Shown here: piece after piece, positions 18,534 to 27,151 of the stretch
Numbering within the stretch: the stretch's first letter is position 1
Layout of the letters: every line of letters begins with the position of its first letter
NCBI RefSeq assembly: GCF_014190875.1
Contig: NZ_JACHVS010000001.1
Location: 682,001-746,000 of the forward strand
Length of the DNA: 64,000 nucleotides
DNA from: Paeniglutamicibacter cryotolerans
GTDB taxonomy: Bacteria > Actinomycetota > Actinomycetes > Actinomycetales > Micrococcaceae
Direction: 5' to 3'
Translations under genes and position numbers: made by a program
Notes under the pieces: model-generated
The model's database searches: none
The model's input: only the letters and a program-made list of their open reading frames with translations
What the model was told of the DNA's origin: nothing

Positions 18534-19715
18534 TTAGCGGAAGGCCCCGATGCCGGTGATGGCCCGCCCGACGATCAGCGAATTGATCTCGTGCGTGCCC
18601 TCGTAGGAATAGATGGCCTCGGCATCGGCATGGAAACGGGCCACGCCGTAATCCAGCACGATGCCGTTGCCGCCGCAGACCTCGCGGGCCAGCGCGGCGG
18701 TTTCGCGCAGCATCCTGGCGGTGAACATCTTCGCCATAGACGAGGATTCGTCCTTGTAGACGCCCCCGTCCTGCTGCTGGGTCAGCCTGACCACCATTGC
18801 CAGGGCAGCCGTGACATTGGAGAGCATGTGCGCGAGCTTCTCCTGGATCAGCTGGAACGAGGCAAGCGGCCGGCCGAACTGCTCGCGCTCCAGCACGTAC
18901 TTCAGCGCCGCCTCGTAGGCGCCCGCCGCGGCACCGGTGGCGATCCAGGCGACATCGGAGCGCATGTTGCGCAGGCAGGCAGCGACATCGGCGAACGAGT
19001 TGATGTTCGCCAGGCGCGCCGATGCGGGAACCCGCACGTCGGACAGGTCAATGTCGGCGTTCTGCATGATGCGCAGGCTGGCCTTGCGCTCGATCTTTCT
19101 CAGCGTCACTCCGGCCGAAGCGGTGGGCACCAGGAAGCACTTGACCTTGGCGTCTGCCTCGTCGCGGGCGAAAACGGCGAGCACGTCGGACTGCGCGGCT
19201 CCCCCGATCCAGCGCTTGGTCCCGTTAATGACCCATTCACCGGCCCCGGCATCGAACCGCGCGCTGGTGGACAGGCCACCGGCGATGTCAGATCCGTGGT
19301 CCGGCTCGGTCAGGGCGAAGACCCCCTTATATGAGTAGTCGGCGATCAAGGGGTCGAGCTCGGCCACCTGTTCGGCGCTGCCGCCTAGGTTCACCGTGGT
19401 CCGAAAGAGCCCGGACTGTGCGTTGTAGAACGTCACCACCGATGCATCGACGCGGCCGATCTCGAAGTTGCGGAACCCGGCGAAGAGCCCGCGCACCTCC
19501 TCGCCGGCGGCGATGACCTCGGCCGGGCGCATCATGTCCAACTCGATGAGCGGGGCGATGACCTGGGTGGGGAACTCCCCCTTTTCCCAGTATTCGTCGA
19601 CCACCGGGCGCACATGCCCGTCGAGCACAGCACGCAGCCGCAGCAGCGCGGCGCGTTCGGCGTCGGAGAGCAGTTCGGCAAAACCGTACTGGTCACTCGG
19701 GTAGAAGGCGTTCAT
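18534..19715 (-). CDS. Acyl-CoA dehydrogenase
   Basis: 393 residues. Acyl-CoA dehydrogenase fold with FAD-site elements FALTEPDHGSD and WINGTKRWIGGA-like segments, and the catalytic-base region SYEGTHEINSLIVGRAITG resembling glutaryl-CoA dehydrogenases. The start ATG at 19715 is two bases after the amidohydrolase stop; the open frame upstream is only a shadow. In the phd pathway of Corynebacterium an acyl-CoA dehydrogenase lets saturated phenylpropanoids enter the route by forming the 2,3-enoyl-CoA. The same job is likely here. Confidence 0.87.
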   Translation of the reverse strand: MNAFYPSDQYGFAELLSDAERAALLRLRAVLDGHVRPVVDEYWEKGEFPTQVIAPLIELDMMRPAEVIAAGEEVRGLFAGFRNFEIGRVDASVVTFYNAQSGLFRTTVNLGGSAEQVAELDPLIADYSYKGVFALTEPDHGSDIAGGLSTSARFDAGAGEWVINGTKRWIGGAAQSDVLAVFARDEADAKVKCFLVPTASAGVTLRKIERKASLRIMQNADIDLSDVRVPASARLANINSFADVAACLRNMRSDVAWIATGAAAGAYEAALKYVLEREQFGRPLASFQLIQEKLAHMLSNVTAALAMVVRLTQQQDGGVYKDESSSMAKMFTARMLRETAALAREVCGGNGIVLDYGVARFHADAEAIYSYEGTHEINSLIVGRAITGIGAFR

Positions 19716-19717
19716 GC

Positions 19718-20605
19718 CTACGCCAATCCCAGCAGGCGTGCCGCGTTGTCCTTGAGGATCAAGGGGCGCACCTCGTCCTTGAGCGGCAGCTCGGCGAAGG
19801 CTCCGAGCCACTTCCCGGGGGTGATCAGCGGGTAGTCGGTGCCGAAGAGGACCTTGCGCGAGAGCACGTTGTTGCTCATCTTCACCAGCGAGGCCGGGAA
19901 GTACTTCGGGCTCCAGCCCGAGAGGTCAATGAACACGTTCGCCTTATGCGTGGCGATCGAGTTCGCCTCGTCTTGCCATGGCACCGAGGGGTGCGCCATG
20001 ATGATTCTCAGCCCCGGGAAGTCAGCAGCCACGTCGTCGAGCAGCAACGGGTTGGAGTAGCGCAGCTTGATGCCGCGCCCGCCGGGCAGCCCGGCACCCA
20101 TGCCGTTCTGGCCCGTGTGGAAGATGCAGGGCAGGCCCAGTTCCTCCAGCACGGCCCAGAGCGGGTAGAACTCCTGGCTTGAGGGGTCGAAACCCTGCAG
20201 TGAGGGGTGGAACTTGAAGCCCCGCACCCCGAGCACGTCCGCCTGGTGGCGGGCACCGGCCAGCGCGTCGGCACCGGTACGCGGATCGACCGACCCGAAG
20301 GGGATCAGCACGTCGTTGTTGCGTGCCGCGCCGGCCACCAGTTCCTCAATCGAGTTCGGCTCGTGGCCCAGCGCGGTGCGCGCATCGACGGTGAACAGCA
20401 CGGCGGCCATTCCGGCCTCGCGGTAGACCTCCGCAATGCGGTCGACCGACGGGGTGCGCTCGGTGGACTTGAAGTAAGCGGCTGAGGCCTCGAAGAGGTC
20501 ATCCGGCATGGCCTTGTGGCCGCAGTCGTCCACCTCGAGGTGCACGTGCATGTCGATCGCGGTGATCTTCGCCAGGTCGATCGCTGATTCGTAGCGGATG
20601 CTCAT
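19718..20605 (-). CDS. Amidohydrolase-family beta-ketoacyl-CoA hydrolase (CouO/PhdB-like)
   Basis: 295 residues of the amidohydrolase 2 family. The metal-binding DMHVHLE motif is near residue 18, with FKFHPSLQGFDP, FHTGQNG, IMAHPS and the catalytic aspartate in FGTDYPL. In the cou/phd pathways this type of enzyme hydrolyses the aryl beta-ketoacyl-CoA to an aromatic carboxylic acid and acetyl-CoA, replacing a thiolase. Being flanked by an SDR, an acyl-CoA dehydrogenase and a MaoC hydratase supports that role. The ATG at 20605 is 17 bases after the SDR stop; the frame continues upstream but only overlaps the SDR. A decarboxylase of the same superfamily is the alternative. Confidence 0.82.
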   Translation of the reverse strand: MSIRYESAIDLAKITAIDMHVHLEVDDCGHKAMPDDLFEASAAYFKSTERTPSVDRIAEVYREAGMAAVLFTVDARTALGHEPNSIEELVAGAARNNDVLIPFGSVDPRTGADALAGARHQADVLGVRGFKFHPSLQGFDPSSQEFYPLWAVLEELGLPCIFHTGQNGMGAGLPGGRGIKLRYSNPLLLDDVAADFPGLRIIMAHPSVPWQDEANSIATHKANVFIDLSGWSPKYFPASLVKMSNNVLSRKVLFGTDYPLITPGKWLGAFAELPLKDEVRPLILKDNAARLLGLA

Positions 20606-20622
20606 GGGACGCCGGCGCTTTT

Positions 20623-21555
20623 CTACTTGGCTGCCGGTTCGGGCTGCAGTTCGGCCGGGAGTTCGGGGAACCGCTCGCCGACGGACTGCAGCTTGGAGCC
20701 GAAGACCGCGCCGAACTGCTCCTGCAAGGTGGTGTAGTCCCAGCCGCCATCGTGGAATTCCGAGGCGATGGCCTCGGGGTGGCTCCACAGCTGCAGCCGG
20801 TCGCCGCCGGCACCGATCGCCTGGCCGTTGATGTTGCCGGCCTCCTCGGAGGCGAGGAAGGCGATGAGCCCGGCGACGTCGTCGGCCGTGCCGAAGCCCA
20901 GTTCCTTGCGGAAGAAGTCGTGCATGACCTCGCCGGCCTCATCGGCCTCGACGGCCTTGGCGAAGTAGGGGACGGTCTTGGTCATGGCGGTGGCTGCCAC
21001 GGGGATCACGGCGTTGACCGTAACGCCGGCACGCTTCATTTCCAGCGCCCAGGTGCGGACCATGCCCACGATGCCGGCCTTGGCGGCCGCGTAGTTGGTC
21101 TGGCCGAAGTTGCCGCGTTGGCCGGTGGGCGAGCCGATGGTGATGATGCGGCCGGCGATGCCGTTCTCCTTGAAGTAGCCGTAGGCCTCGCGGACGCAGG
21201 TGAAGGTGCCGCGCAGGTGCACGTTGATGACCAGGTCGAAGTCCTCGTCGGTCATCTTCAGAATCGATTTGTCGCGCAACACGCCGGCGTTGGTGACCAG
21301 GATGTCCAGGCGGCCGAAGTTCTCCACCGCGGCGGCAACCAGCGCCTTGGCGGTTTCGGTGGAACCGACCGGCGCGACGACAGCGACGGCCTTGCCGCCG
21401 GCTGCTGCAATCGATGCGACGGCATCCGCTGCCACGTCGGCGTCGACGTCGTTGATGACGACCGCTGCGCCCTGGCGTGAGAGTTCCTGTGCGTAGCTCA
21501 GGCCGAGCCCGCGGCCGCTACCGGTGACAATGGCTACTTTTCCTGCGAGTGACAT
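20623..21555 (-). CDS. SDR-family 3-hydroxyacyl-CoA dehydrogenase
   Basis: 310 residues. The Rossmann motif TGSGRGLGLSYA, the NAG motif (VTNAGVL) and the catalytic serine with YAAAK are present. The C-terminal extension of about 50 residues resembles the dehydrogenase module of peroxisomal MFE-2-type enzymes. The start is the ATG at 21555. It is the first gene of the operon and diverges from marR. It would oxidise the 3-hydroxyacyl-CoA made by the MaoC protein to the beta-ketoacyl-CoA hydrolysed by the amidohydrolase. Confidence 0.86.
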   Translation of the reverse strand: MSLAGKVAIVTGSGRGLGLSYAQELSRQGAAVVINDVDADVAADAVASIAAAGGKAVAVVAPVGSTETAKALVAAAVENFGRLDILVTNAGVLRDKSILKMTDEDFDLVINVHLRGTFTCVREAYGYFKENGIAGRIITIGSPTGQRGNFGQTNYAAAKAGIVGMVRTWALEMKRAGVTVNAVIPVAATAMTKTVPYFAKAVEADEAGEVMHDFFRKELGFGTADDVAGLIAFLASEEAGNINGQAIGAGGDRLQLWSHPEAIASEFHDGGWDYTTLQEQFGAVFGSKLQSVGERFPELPAELQPEPAAK

Positions 21556-21634
21556 CTGGACTCCTTCGTGTGGCGCTGTTGCCCCACCGTGCATATCGTG
21601 GGAATGTTACTTAGATACATGACAACTTATATTC

Positions 21635-21647
21635 TTGAAAAAGTCAA
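21635..21647. promoter_or_regulatory. MarR-type operator candidate 2 (TTGAAAAAGTCAA)
   Basis: The same TTGA-N5-TCAA palindrome as at 17921, differing at one base. It lies between the divergent SDR (start 21555) and marR (start 21686). Confidence 0.62.
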
Positions 21648-21685
21648 CGATTAAGTTTCTCACCAATAACCGAGGAGCACCACCC

Positions 21686-22153
21686 ATGGCCACCAAGACT
21701 GGCATCGCCACCGCCGGCATCGAGCGGTTCCTCGGGAGCGAGCTGGCCGGGGACATCGAGTTCCTCGCAGCCCGGACCAGGTCGCTCGGCTCGGCCCGCG
21801 CCAACCGGCTGCTGGCTCCGATGGACCTGAAGGTCCGCTCCTATTCGGTGCTGTCACTGGCCTGCAGCAACCTCGCACCCACACAGCGCGATCTCGCCGA
21901 ATTCCTCTCGCTTGACCCGAGCCAGATCGTCCCGCTGGTTGATGCACTCGAGGCCCGCGGACTGGTCGAGCGCCATCCGGACTTGCACGACCGCCGCTCC
22001 AAAGTCGTCGCCGGCACCGAGGAGGGGCACAAGCTCTACCTGAAAGCACGACGCGCCACCGCCGCGGGCGAGTCCGTCACCATGTCCAACCTCAGCGAGG
22101 CCGAGCGCACGACACTGCGCGAACTGCTCTCACGGATCGCCTTCGACTCGTAG
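21686..22153 (+). CDS. MarR-family regulator of the side-chain-shortening cluster (PhdR/CouR-like)
   Basis: 155 residues: a winged-helix MarR protein with the DNA-binding segment around LAEFLSLDPSQIVPLVDALEARGLV and the wing DLHDRRSKVV. The start is the ATG at 21686 with GAGGAG upstream; an ATG at 21635 lies inside the motif TTGAAAAAGTCAA and is unlikely. In both the phd and cou clusters the pathway is repressed by a MarR protein that responds to the CoA thioester. Its position, divergent from the SDR operon, agrees with that. Confidence 0.85.
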   Translation: MATKTGIATAGIERFLGSELAGDIEFLAARTRSLGSARANRLLAPMDLKVRSYSVLSLACSNLAPTQRDLAEFLSLDPSQIVPLVDALEARGLVERHPDLHDRRSKVVAGTEEGHKLYLKARRATAAGESVTMSNLSEAERTTLRELLSRIAFDS

Positions 22154-22566
22154 GCCCAAGGGACCATCCGGCGGGTTCCGGGGCGCCGTTTGCCGTTATC
22201 CACGGTGATCCGCTGCCGCCGGACCAAACACCTCGGCGAATCCAACCGGGATCATCAACTTCCGGGGACCGGTTCGGTACCGGATCCTTCACCGCACCGC
22301 AGCCTGCAACGGCGGTACGGTTCCTCCACTGCTATCCTCCACCGGAACGGCACACAGCTTGGGCTCAGCCCGGGCACCTTTCGTGGAATTCCCCTCATGG
22401 GGGTGCAAGAGATGATCCAGCGGGCCCCGGCCCTCTCCCCGGACCGGGGACCAGCTGTGTTCACACGGGGAGTCCGGCGTGCGGCCCCTACCGTCGGAGC
22501 ATGGTCATCTCACAGGTCCCGATAACAACGGTTCCATCCGGTTCTTCTTCCCCGCACAGGCCCCTG
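22154..22566. other. 413-base gap without a recognisable gene
   Basis: Only short unsupported frames occur between marR and the DUF3592 gene. No RNA gene, strong hairpin or repeat was recognised. Confidence 0.4.
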
Positions 22567-23031
22567 CTACTTCCTCCGGGTGTGAACCACCGAGCGCACG
22601 CAAACCACGATCAAGAAGGCTGCCACCGACGTCATCACACCGCCTCCTGCCAACATTCCCAGGGTCCTGGCCTTGCCCGCGTTCCCGTCCCGCAGGCGCG
22701 CTGATGTGGGGTGCTGCAAAACATACTCCAGTTCGACCTGCTGCCCGTCGGAGAACACGCGGTTGGATCCGCTGGTCCAGATCTTAGTTTCCACCGACTG
22801 CCCCCCGGCGGATTCGAACCCGACCTGTAGCGACGTCGATGCCGTCCGCCCCGCAACCCATTTCACGGTTCCAAGGGTCTGCAGGATCGTACTGTCGGTA
22901 GCCTGGAAGGCTGCGGCATTTGCCCTGTCCTGCAGACCTTGCCCGACAAAGGCCAGGCCAAGCGCCATGAATGCGAGCAGAAGCACAACCACGACGGCGC
23001 CGATGAGCCTCGAGGTGATCTTGGTTTTCAT
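22567..23031 (-). CDS. DUF3592-like two-helix membrane protein
   Basis: 154 residues. One membrane helix near the N-terminus (about 10-30) and one near the C-terminus (about 125-145) flank an extracytoplasmic domain with a GTVKWVAGR...VGFESAGG pattern and QQVELEYVLQHPTSAR. This layout matches DUF3592 proteins. The function of the family is unknown. It has no operon partner; both sides are non-coding gaps of several hundred bases. Confidence 0.65.
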   Translation of the reverse strand: MKTKITSRLIGAVVVVLLLAFMALGLAFVGQGLQDRANAAAFQATDSTILQTLGTVKWVAGRTASTSLQVGFESAGGQSVETKIWTSGSNRVFSDGQQVELEYVLQHPTSARLRDGNAGKARTLGMLAGGGVMTSVAAFLIVVCVRSVVHTRRK

Positions 23032-23267
23032 TCGCCTCTTTCTGGTGTTTCCTGCGGCGAAAGCGCCCGCCGCGTGCGGGGCTGAATTTCGGATACCATG
23101 CTAATCGATTCCTGCGGGACCAGGATCACCGGAGCAGCCGCAGACCCGACAGGTCCAGCACCTCCCTATCGGGGATCGTCGGAAACCGCCCGTGGAACGT
23201 GATCTGCAACCTCGTCGATACCCTCCTGTGTCGGCAGCACCCTGAACCCGCATGTTGTGCTCGGGAG

Positions 23268-24171
23268 ATGAATTACCGACATCTGCTGTACTTCCTGAGC
23301 GTGGTCGCCACGGCACGGTCACTGCTGCGACAGAGGCCCTCCACATTGCCCAGCCGGCCCTGAGCCGGCAATTGAAAACGTTCGAACGCGAACTTAATTG
23401 TCAATTGTTCGAAACCCGCAGTAATCGCCTGACGCTGACTCCCAGTGGTCGTGCATTCGGTGGCCCGGCACGAAAACTCCTGGTCCAGACACGTGATCCG
23501 CAAGATGCCGCACAGGTGCTGCGCACCTGGCAGGTGTCCACCCTTTCCTGCGCCGCCACCGCCGCTTCTATCTGCGGCTTCCTGGCACCCTTCATTGCCC
23601 CCCCCTCGCAGGAGCCAACGATCGTGGTCAGGGAGGCCTCACACTTCAGCTTGGAGGAGGCCCTGCTACATGACCTTGATTCATCATCTCCCCGATACTG
23701 CCCAGCAGCACGCTGGATCCGGGCCCCCTGGGAAGCATCGCCCTGCGCGCGTTCTCTCCAGAAGGGCATCCCTAGCTGCGCTCGGGGCGGGACTTGGTTG
23801 GTTTGCCCTAACTCTGCGACGAACAATTGATCATCCCCTCCAGGCATAGCGTCAGCCGGCAGATCTCGGATGAATCCCTCAATCGTATGGATCTGGATCT
23901 GAGCCAAACGATCATCTGGGACGACGTGCTCTCCGCCATGGCAGTGGTTGCGGAAGGTCGCGGGATCAGCATCAGCATCAGCATCGAAGTATCGGTCTAC
24001 GCGCCCCGGGGCATCGACATCGTTGAATCCGCAGAAGACCCCATCGTAAGCGCGCTCAAAATGAATATGCATGCGACTTGGCATCGGGGGCACTACGCCA
24101 AGGCCAAGATCCGGGAAACGGCCCGCCAGCTGCGCCCCTGGGCCGAACCGCGGCAGTCTGAGGCAAGGTGA
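23268..24171 (+). pseudogene. LysR-family regulator remnant, several frameshifts
   Basis: The frame from the ATG at 23268 reads MNYRHLLYFLSVVA, a typical LysR start. It then needs one extra base near 23312 to continue as HGTVTAATEALHIAQPALSRQLKTF in the neighbouring frame, the LysR helix-turn-helix. The central part (23600-23830) is scrambled. A third frame resumes with the effector-domain end, including IDIVESAEDPIVSALKMNMHATW, up to the stop at 24171. A 6-base repeat (ATCAGC, 3.5 copies, 23965-23985) lies within it and encodes ISISISI. Several lesions make a decayed gene more likely than a single sequencing error. Confidence 0.8.
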
Positions 24172-24199
24172 CCAGGCGTCCCGCGGTCCCGGAACGGCA

Positions 24200-24246
24200 A
24201 AGGCCTGGGGGTGCATATGCCATCGGCATACGCACCCCCAGGCCTT
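24200..24246. terminator. Terminator at the MFS gene end
   Basis: AAGGCCTGGGGGTGC pairs with GCACCCCCAGGCCTT (24232-24246) over an imperfect upper stem GCATATGCC/GGCATACG. It separates the LysR remnant from the convergent MFS gene (stop at 24282). Confidence 0.8.
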
Positions 24247-24281
24247 CCCAAAGTTGGAAGCCGGAACCCGGGCGGGAAGGC

Positions 24282-25607
24282 CTACTCCTTGGTCAGGTCC
24301 TTGCCCTTGGACTCGGGCAGGGTGAGTGCGACGACCGTGGAGATCAACAGCAGCGTGATCACGTAGATGTTGAACGTGGCCGGACCGAACCGGGCGCCCA
24401 AGAACGTCTGCAGATACGGTGCTGTGCCACCGAAGAGGGCAACGGCCACGGCATACGGGATGGCCACGCCAATGGTCCGGATACGGGTGGGGAACATCTC
24501 GGCGAAGACGGCAGGCAAGATGGACAACGTGGCGCCCATGAAGAACAGGATCACCGCAGCCGGAATGAACAGCGAAAGGAACGAGGATGAGACCATGGCC
24601 TGCATGGGGGCGAAAAGCAGCATCGGAACGCCGGTGCCGATGACCAGCCCGGCCCTCCGCCCGAATTTGTCGGAGAACCGGCCCCAGAACGGCAGTGCAA
24701 TGATCAGCACCACGTTGCTCAGCAGGTTGGCCAGCAGGGCCGCGCCCTGGTCCATGCCGTTCAGGACCACTGCCTGTTGGACCGCGGAGACTGCCCAGAC
24801 GTAGTAGCAGACGGTGCCGCCAACGCCCAGACCAATAACTCGAAGGGCAGAACGCCAGTGCTTGCGGACTTCCGGGAACATCGGTGCGCGTTCGCCGGTC
24901 TTTGAGGCCGCGAAGGCCTCTGTTTCATGCATCCGACTGCGGGAGAACATGACAGCCAGGCCCAGCAGGCCGCCGATGACGAACGGGATGCGCCAGCCCC
25001 AGGCATGCATGATGTCACCGGGCAGGATCGCATTGAGGATCACGCCCATGAGCATGCCTGCCACGATGCCGATGGTTCCCGAGACGTAGATCATCGATGA
25101 CCAGAGTCCACGGCGCTTGGCCGGGGCGGTCTCGGCAATATAGGTCTGAGCCGATGGCATCTCCCCACCGTGCGCAAGTCCCTGCAGCAGCCGTGCTGTC
25201 AACAGGATGATTGCTGCCCAGACCCCGGCATTGGCGTAGGTGGGGACGGCCGCGATCAGCAGCGATCCCACCGAGGCCAGCCCCACGGTGGAAAGCATCG
25301 AGGCCCGGCGGCCCACATTGTCCGAGAGCCAACCAAAGAGCCATCCGCCCACCGGGCGGGCTAGGAAGCCCACGGCAAAGACACCCATGACGCCAAGTAG
25401 CGCGGAAAGCGGATCCTCCGGGTTGAATATCTCGGTGGCGAAGTAGATGGCGAAGGCCGAGTAGATCCCCCAGTCGAACCATTCCAGGGCATTGCCCATG
25501 CCGGTGGCAACGAGGGTACGACGCTCCCGGGGCGTGGCCTTGCGGTCGAGATCGGCGGTGACAGGGAGGTCTGCCCCTAATTGTGGATGATGGTGTTGCA
25601 ACGTCAT
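24282..25607 (-). CDS. MFS transporter, metabolite:proton symporter type
   Basis: 441 residues with 12 predicted membrane helices. The loop between helices 2 and 3 contains GGWLFGWLSDNVGRRASML, and the N-terminal ALEWFDWGIYSAFA is typical of the metabolite:H+ symporter (MHS) family that takes up organic acids and betaines. It follows the M20 amidohydrolase gene by about 57 bases on the same strand. Import of the amidohydrolase substrate, such as an N-acylated amino acid, is the likely role. Substrate identity is inferred from this pairing only. Confidence 0.82.
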   Translation of the reverse strand: MTLQHHHPQLGADLPVTADLDRKATPRERRTLVATGMGNALEWFDWGIYSAFAIYFATEIFNPEDPLSALLGVMGVFAVGFLARPVGGWLFGWLSDNVGRRASMLSTVGLASVGSLLIAAVPTYANAGVWAAIILLTARLLQGLAHGGEMPSAQTYIAETAPAKRRGLWSSMIYVSGTIGIVAGMLMGVILNAILPGDIMHAWGWRIPFVIGGLLGLAVMFSRSRMHETEAFAASKTGERAPMFPEVRKHWRSALRVIGLGVGGTVCYYVWAVSAVQQAVVLNGMDQGAALLANLLSNVVLIIALPFWGRFSDKFGRRAGLVIGTGVPMLLFAPMQAMVSSSFLSLFIPAAVILFFMGATLSILPAVFAEMFPTRIRTIGVAIPYAVAVALFGGTAPYLQTFLGARFGPATFNIYVITLLLISTVVALTLPESKGKDLTKE

Positions 25608-25664
25608 GATGCATCCTTGGGTTTGAAAGACCGGGTGTTGATTTCGACGAGGCGCCGGGGACGA

Positions 25665-26885
25665 TTAACGTGCGGCGAGTTCACCGATGCGTGAGAAGGC
25701 CAGATGCGTGTATAGAGCAGTCCCGGAGGTGAGCACCGAATCGTCGAACACGGCCCGCGGCGAGTGGTTGTACTCACCCTGGTCCCCGGCCAGCGGGGTC
25801 GCATCCAGATTAATGAAGCTGCCCGGGACCTGCGCCAGCACGTCGGCGAAGTCCTCGGAACCGCCCAACGGGTTGGCTATGGCCAAGTGCCGGTCCTCGC
25901 CGAAGAGCTCTATGATCTGCTCCTGGACGAAAGTCGTGTTTTCCTGGTCGTTGACCAGGACTCGGCCCCCCACACGGTAGTCCACATCCACTTCGAGCCC
26001 GTGTGCCGAGGCGATTCCCTTGAGCAGTCGCGGCACCGCCACCATCATTTTTTCACGGGACGCATCTGAATACATCCGGATACTGGCGCCGAATTCAGCG
26101 GTATCGGGAATCACGTTGATGGCTTCGCCTGCCTTGACCATTCCCACGGCCACGACGACCGGGTCGTGGGCATCGAACTGGCGGGTCACCATGGACTGCA
26201 GTGCGGTGATCATTTCTGCCATCACCGGGACCGGGTCCTTGGCCCGGTGCGGTGCCGAGCCGTGCCCACCACGGCCCAGAACCGTTACATAGAGCCCGTC
26301 TGCGGCCGACATCATGATTCCCTGCCGGGTCATGAACTGCCCGGTGGCACCACCTGAACTGAACACATGCAGGCCGTATGCCGAATCGACACGGCGTCCG
26401 GCCAGGTCCAGGATCCCTTCCTCGATCATCATCGGCGCCCCCGCCAGCAGTTCTTCGGCAGGCTGGAACATGAAGACCACGTCCCCGTCCAGCAGGTGGC
26501 GGCGATCGGCCAAAAGCCGAGCTGCCCCGGCAAGCATCGAGGTATGCAGGTCATGGCCGCAGGCATGCATGCGGCCATCGATCCGGGAGCTGAACTCAAC
26601 ACCGGTGGCTTCCTGCACCGGCAAGGCATCCATGTCGGCACGCAGGAGCACGACCGGGCGGTTGACGGAGGGCTCGGTGGCGGTTCCGCGCAGCACCGCA
26701 CCGATCGAAGTGCATCCCTTGCCCAGAGTGACTTCCAGGGGCAGGTCCGCTAGCTCGGTAAGCACGGTTTCCTGGGTCCGGGGAAGGTCCAGCCCAAGCT
26801 CGGGGGCCTGGTGCAGCGTGTGGCGCAGCCGGGTCAGGTCCCCATGCAGCTCGTGGGCATCTTGAAGGATGGTTGTCGTGGTCAT
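25665..26885 (-). CDS. M20-family amidohydrolase (hippurate / N-acyl amino acid hydrolase type)
   Basis: 406 residues. It shows M20D peptidase features: LLRADMDALP, the metal ligand motif GRMHACGHDLHTSMLAGAA, FMFQPAEE with the catalytic and metal-binding glutamates, GRGGHGSAPH and LGGSEDFA near the C-terminus. The enzyme family hydrolyses hippurate, N-acetyl amino acids or auxin-amino-acid conjugates. Hippurate would yield benzoate, in keeping with an aromatic catabolic region, but this cannot be decided by sequence. It is first in an operon with the MFS carrier and diverges from an Lrp/AsnC regulator. Confidence 0.87.
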   Translation of the reverse strand: MTTTTILQDAHELHGDLTRLRHTLHQAPELGLDLPRTQETVLTELADLPLEVTLGKGCTSIGAVLRGTATEPSVNRPVVLLRADMDALPVQEATGVEFSSRIDGRMHACGHDLHTSMLAGAARLLADRRHLLDGDVVFMFQPAEELLAGAPMMIEEGILDLAGRRVDSAYGLHVFSSGGATGQFMTRQGIMMSAADGLYVTVLGRGGHGSAPHRAKDPVPVMAEMITALQSMVTRQFDAHDPVVVAVGMVKAGEAINVIPDTAEFGASIRMYSDASREKMMVAVPRLLKGIASAHGLEVDVDYRVGGRVLVNDQENTTFVQEQIIELFGEDRHLAIANPLGGSEDFADVLAQVPGSFINLDATPLAGDQGEYNHSPRAVFDDSVLTSGTALYTHLAFSRIGELAAR

Positions 26886-27151
26886 GGTGACCCTTTCCTA
26901 GACGGCCCTCCCTGGGCCCCTACCGACGTTCGGCATGGGCGGGGTGGGGCCGGACGTGCTTATCGGCTGATTTAATCTTGGGACATAGATCACATCCAGT
27001 AAAAAAGAATGATGAAATCACCAGAATCATTGGTTCAAATCGAAGAAACCGCCAAGCACCTTGATGCTGAAGGGCATTGTCCCTCCAAGGGAGCCAGTCG
27101 TTGGACCCGTTCCGGGAATCCGTTCTGGCCAGAAGACGCGAGAATGAAAGC

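Noticed and set aside
23965..23985. ATCAGC repeats as a possible CRISPR or regulatory repeat
   Set aside because: A short contiguous hexamer repeat inside a decayed gene, with no spacers and no cas genes in the window.
23401..24216. 271-codon minus-strand frame across the LysR remnant
   Set aside because: The plus strand shows LysR sequence in broken frames; the minus frame has no recognisable features.
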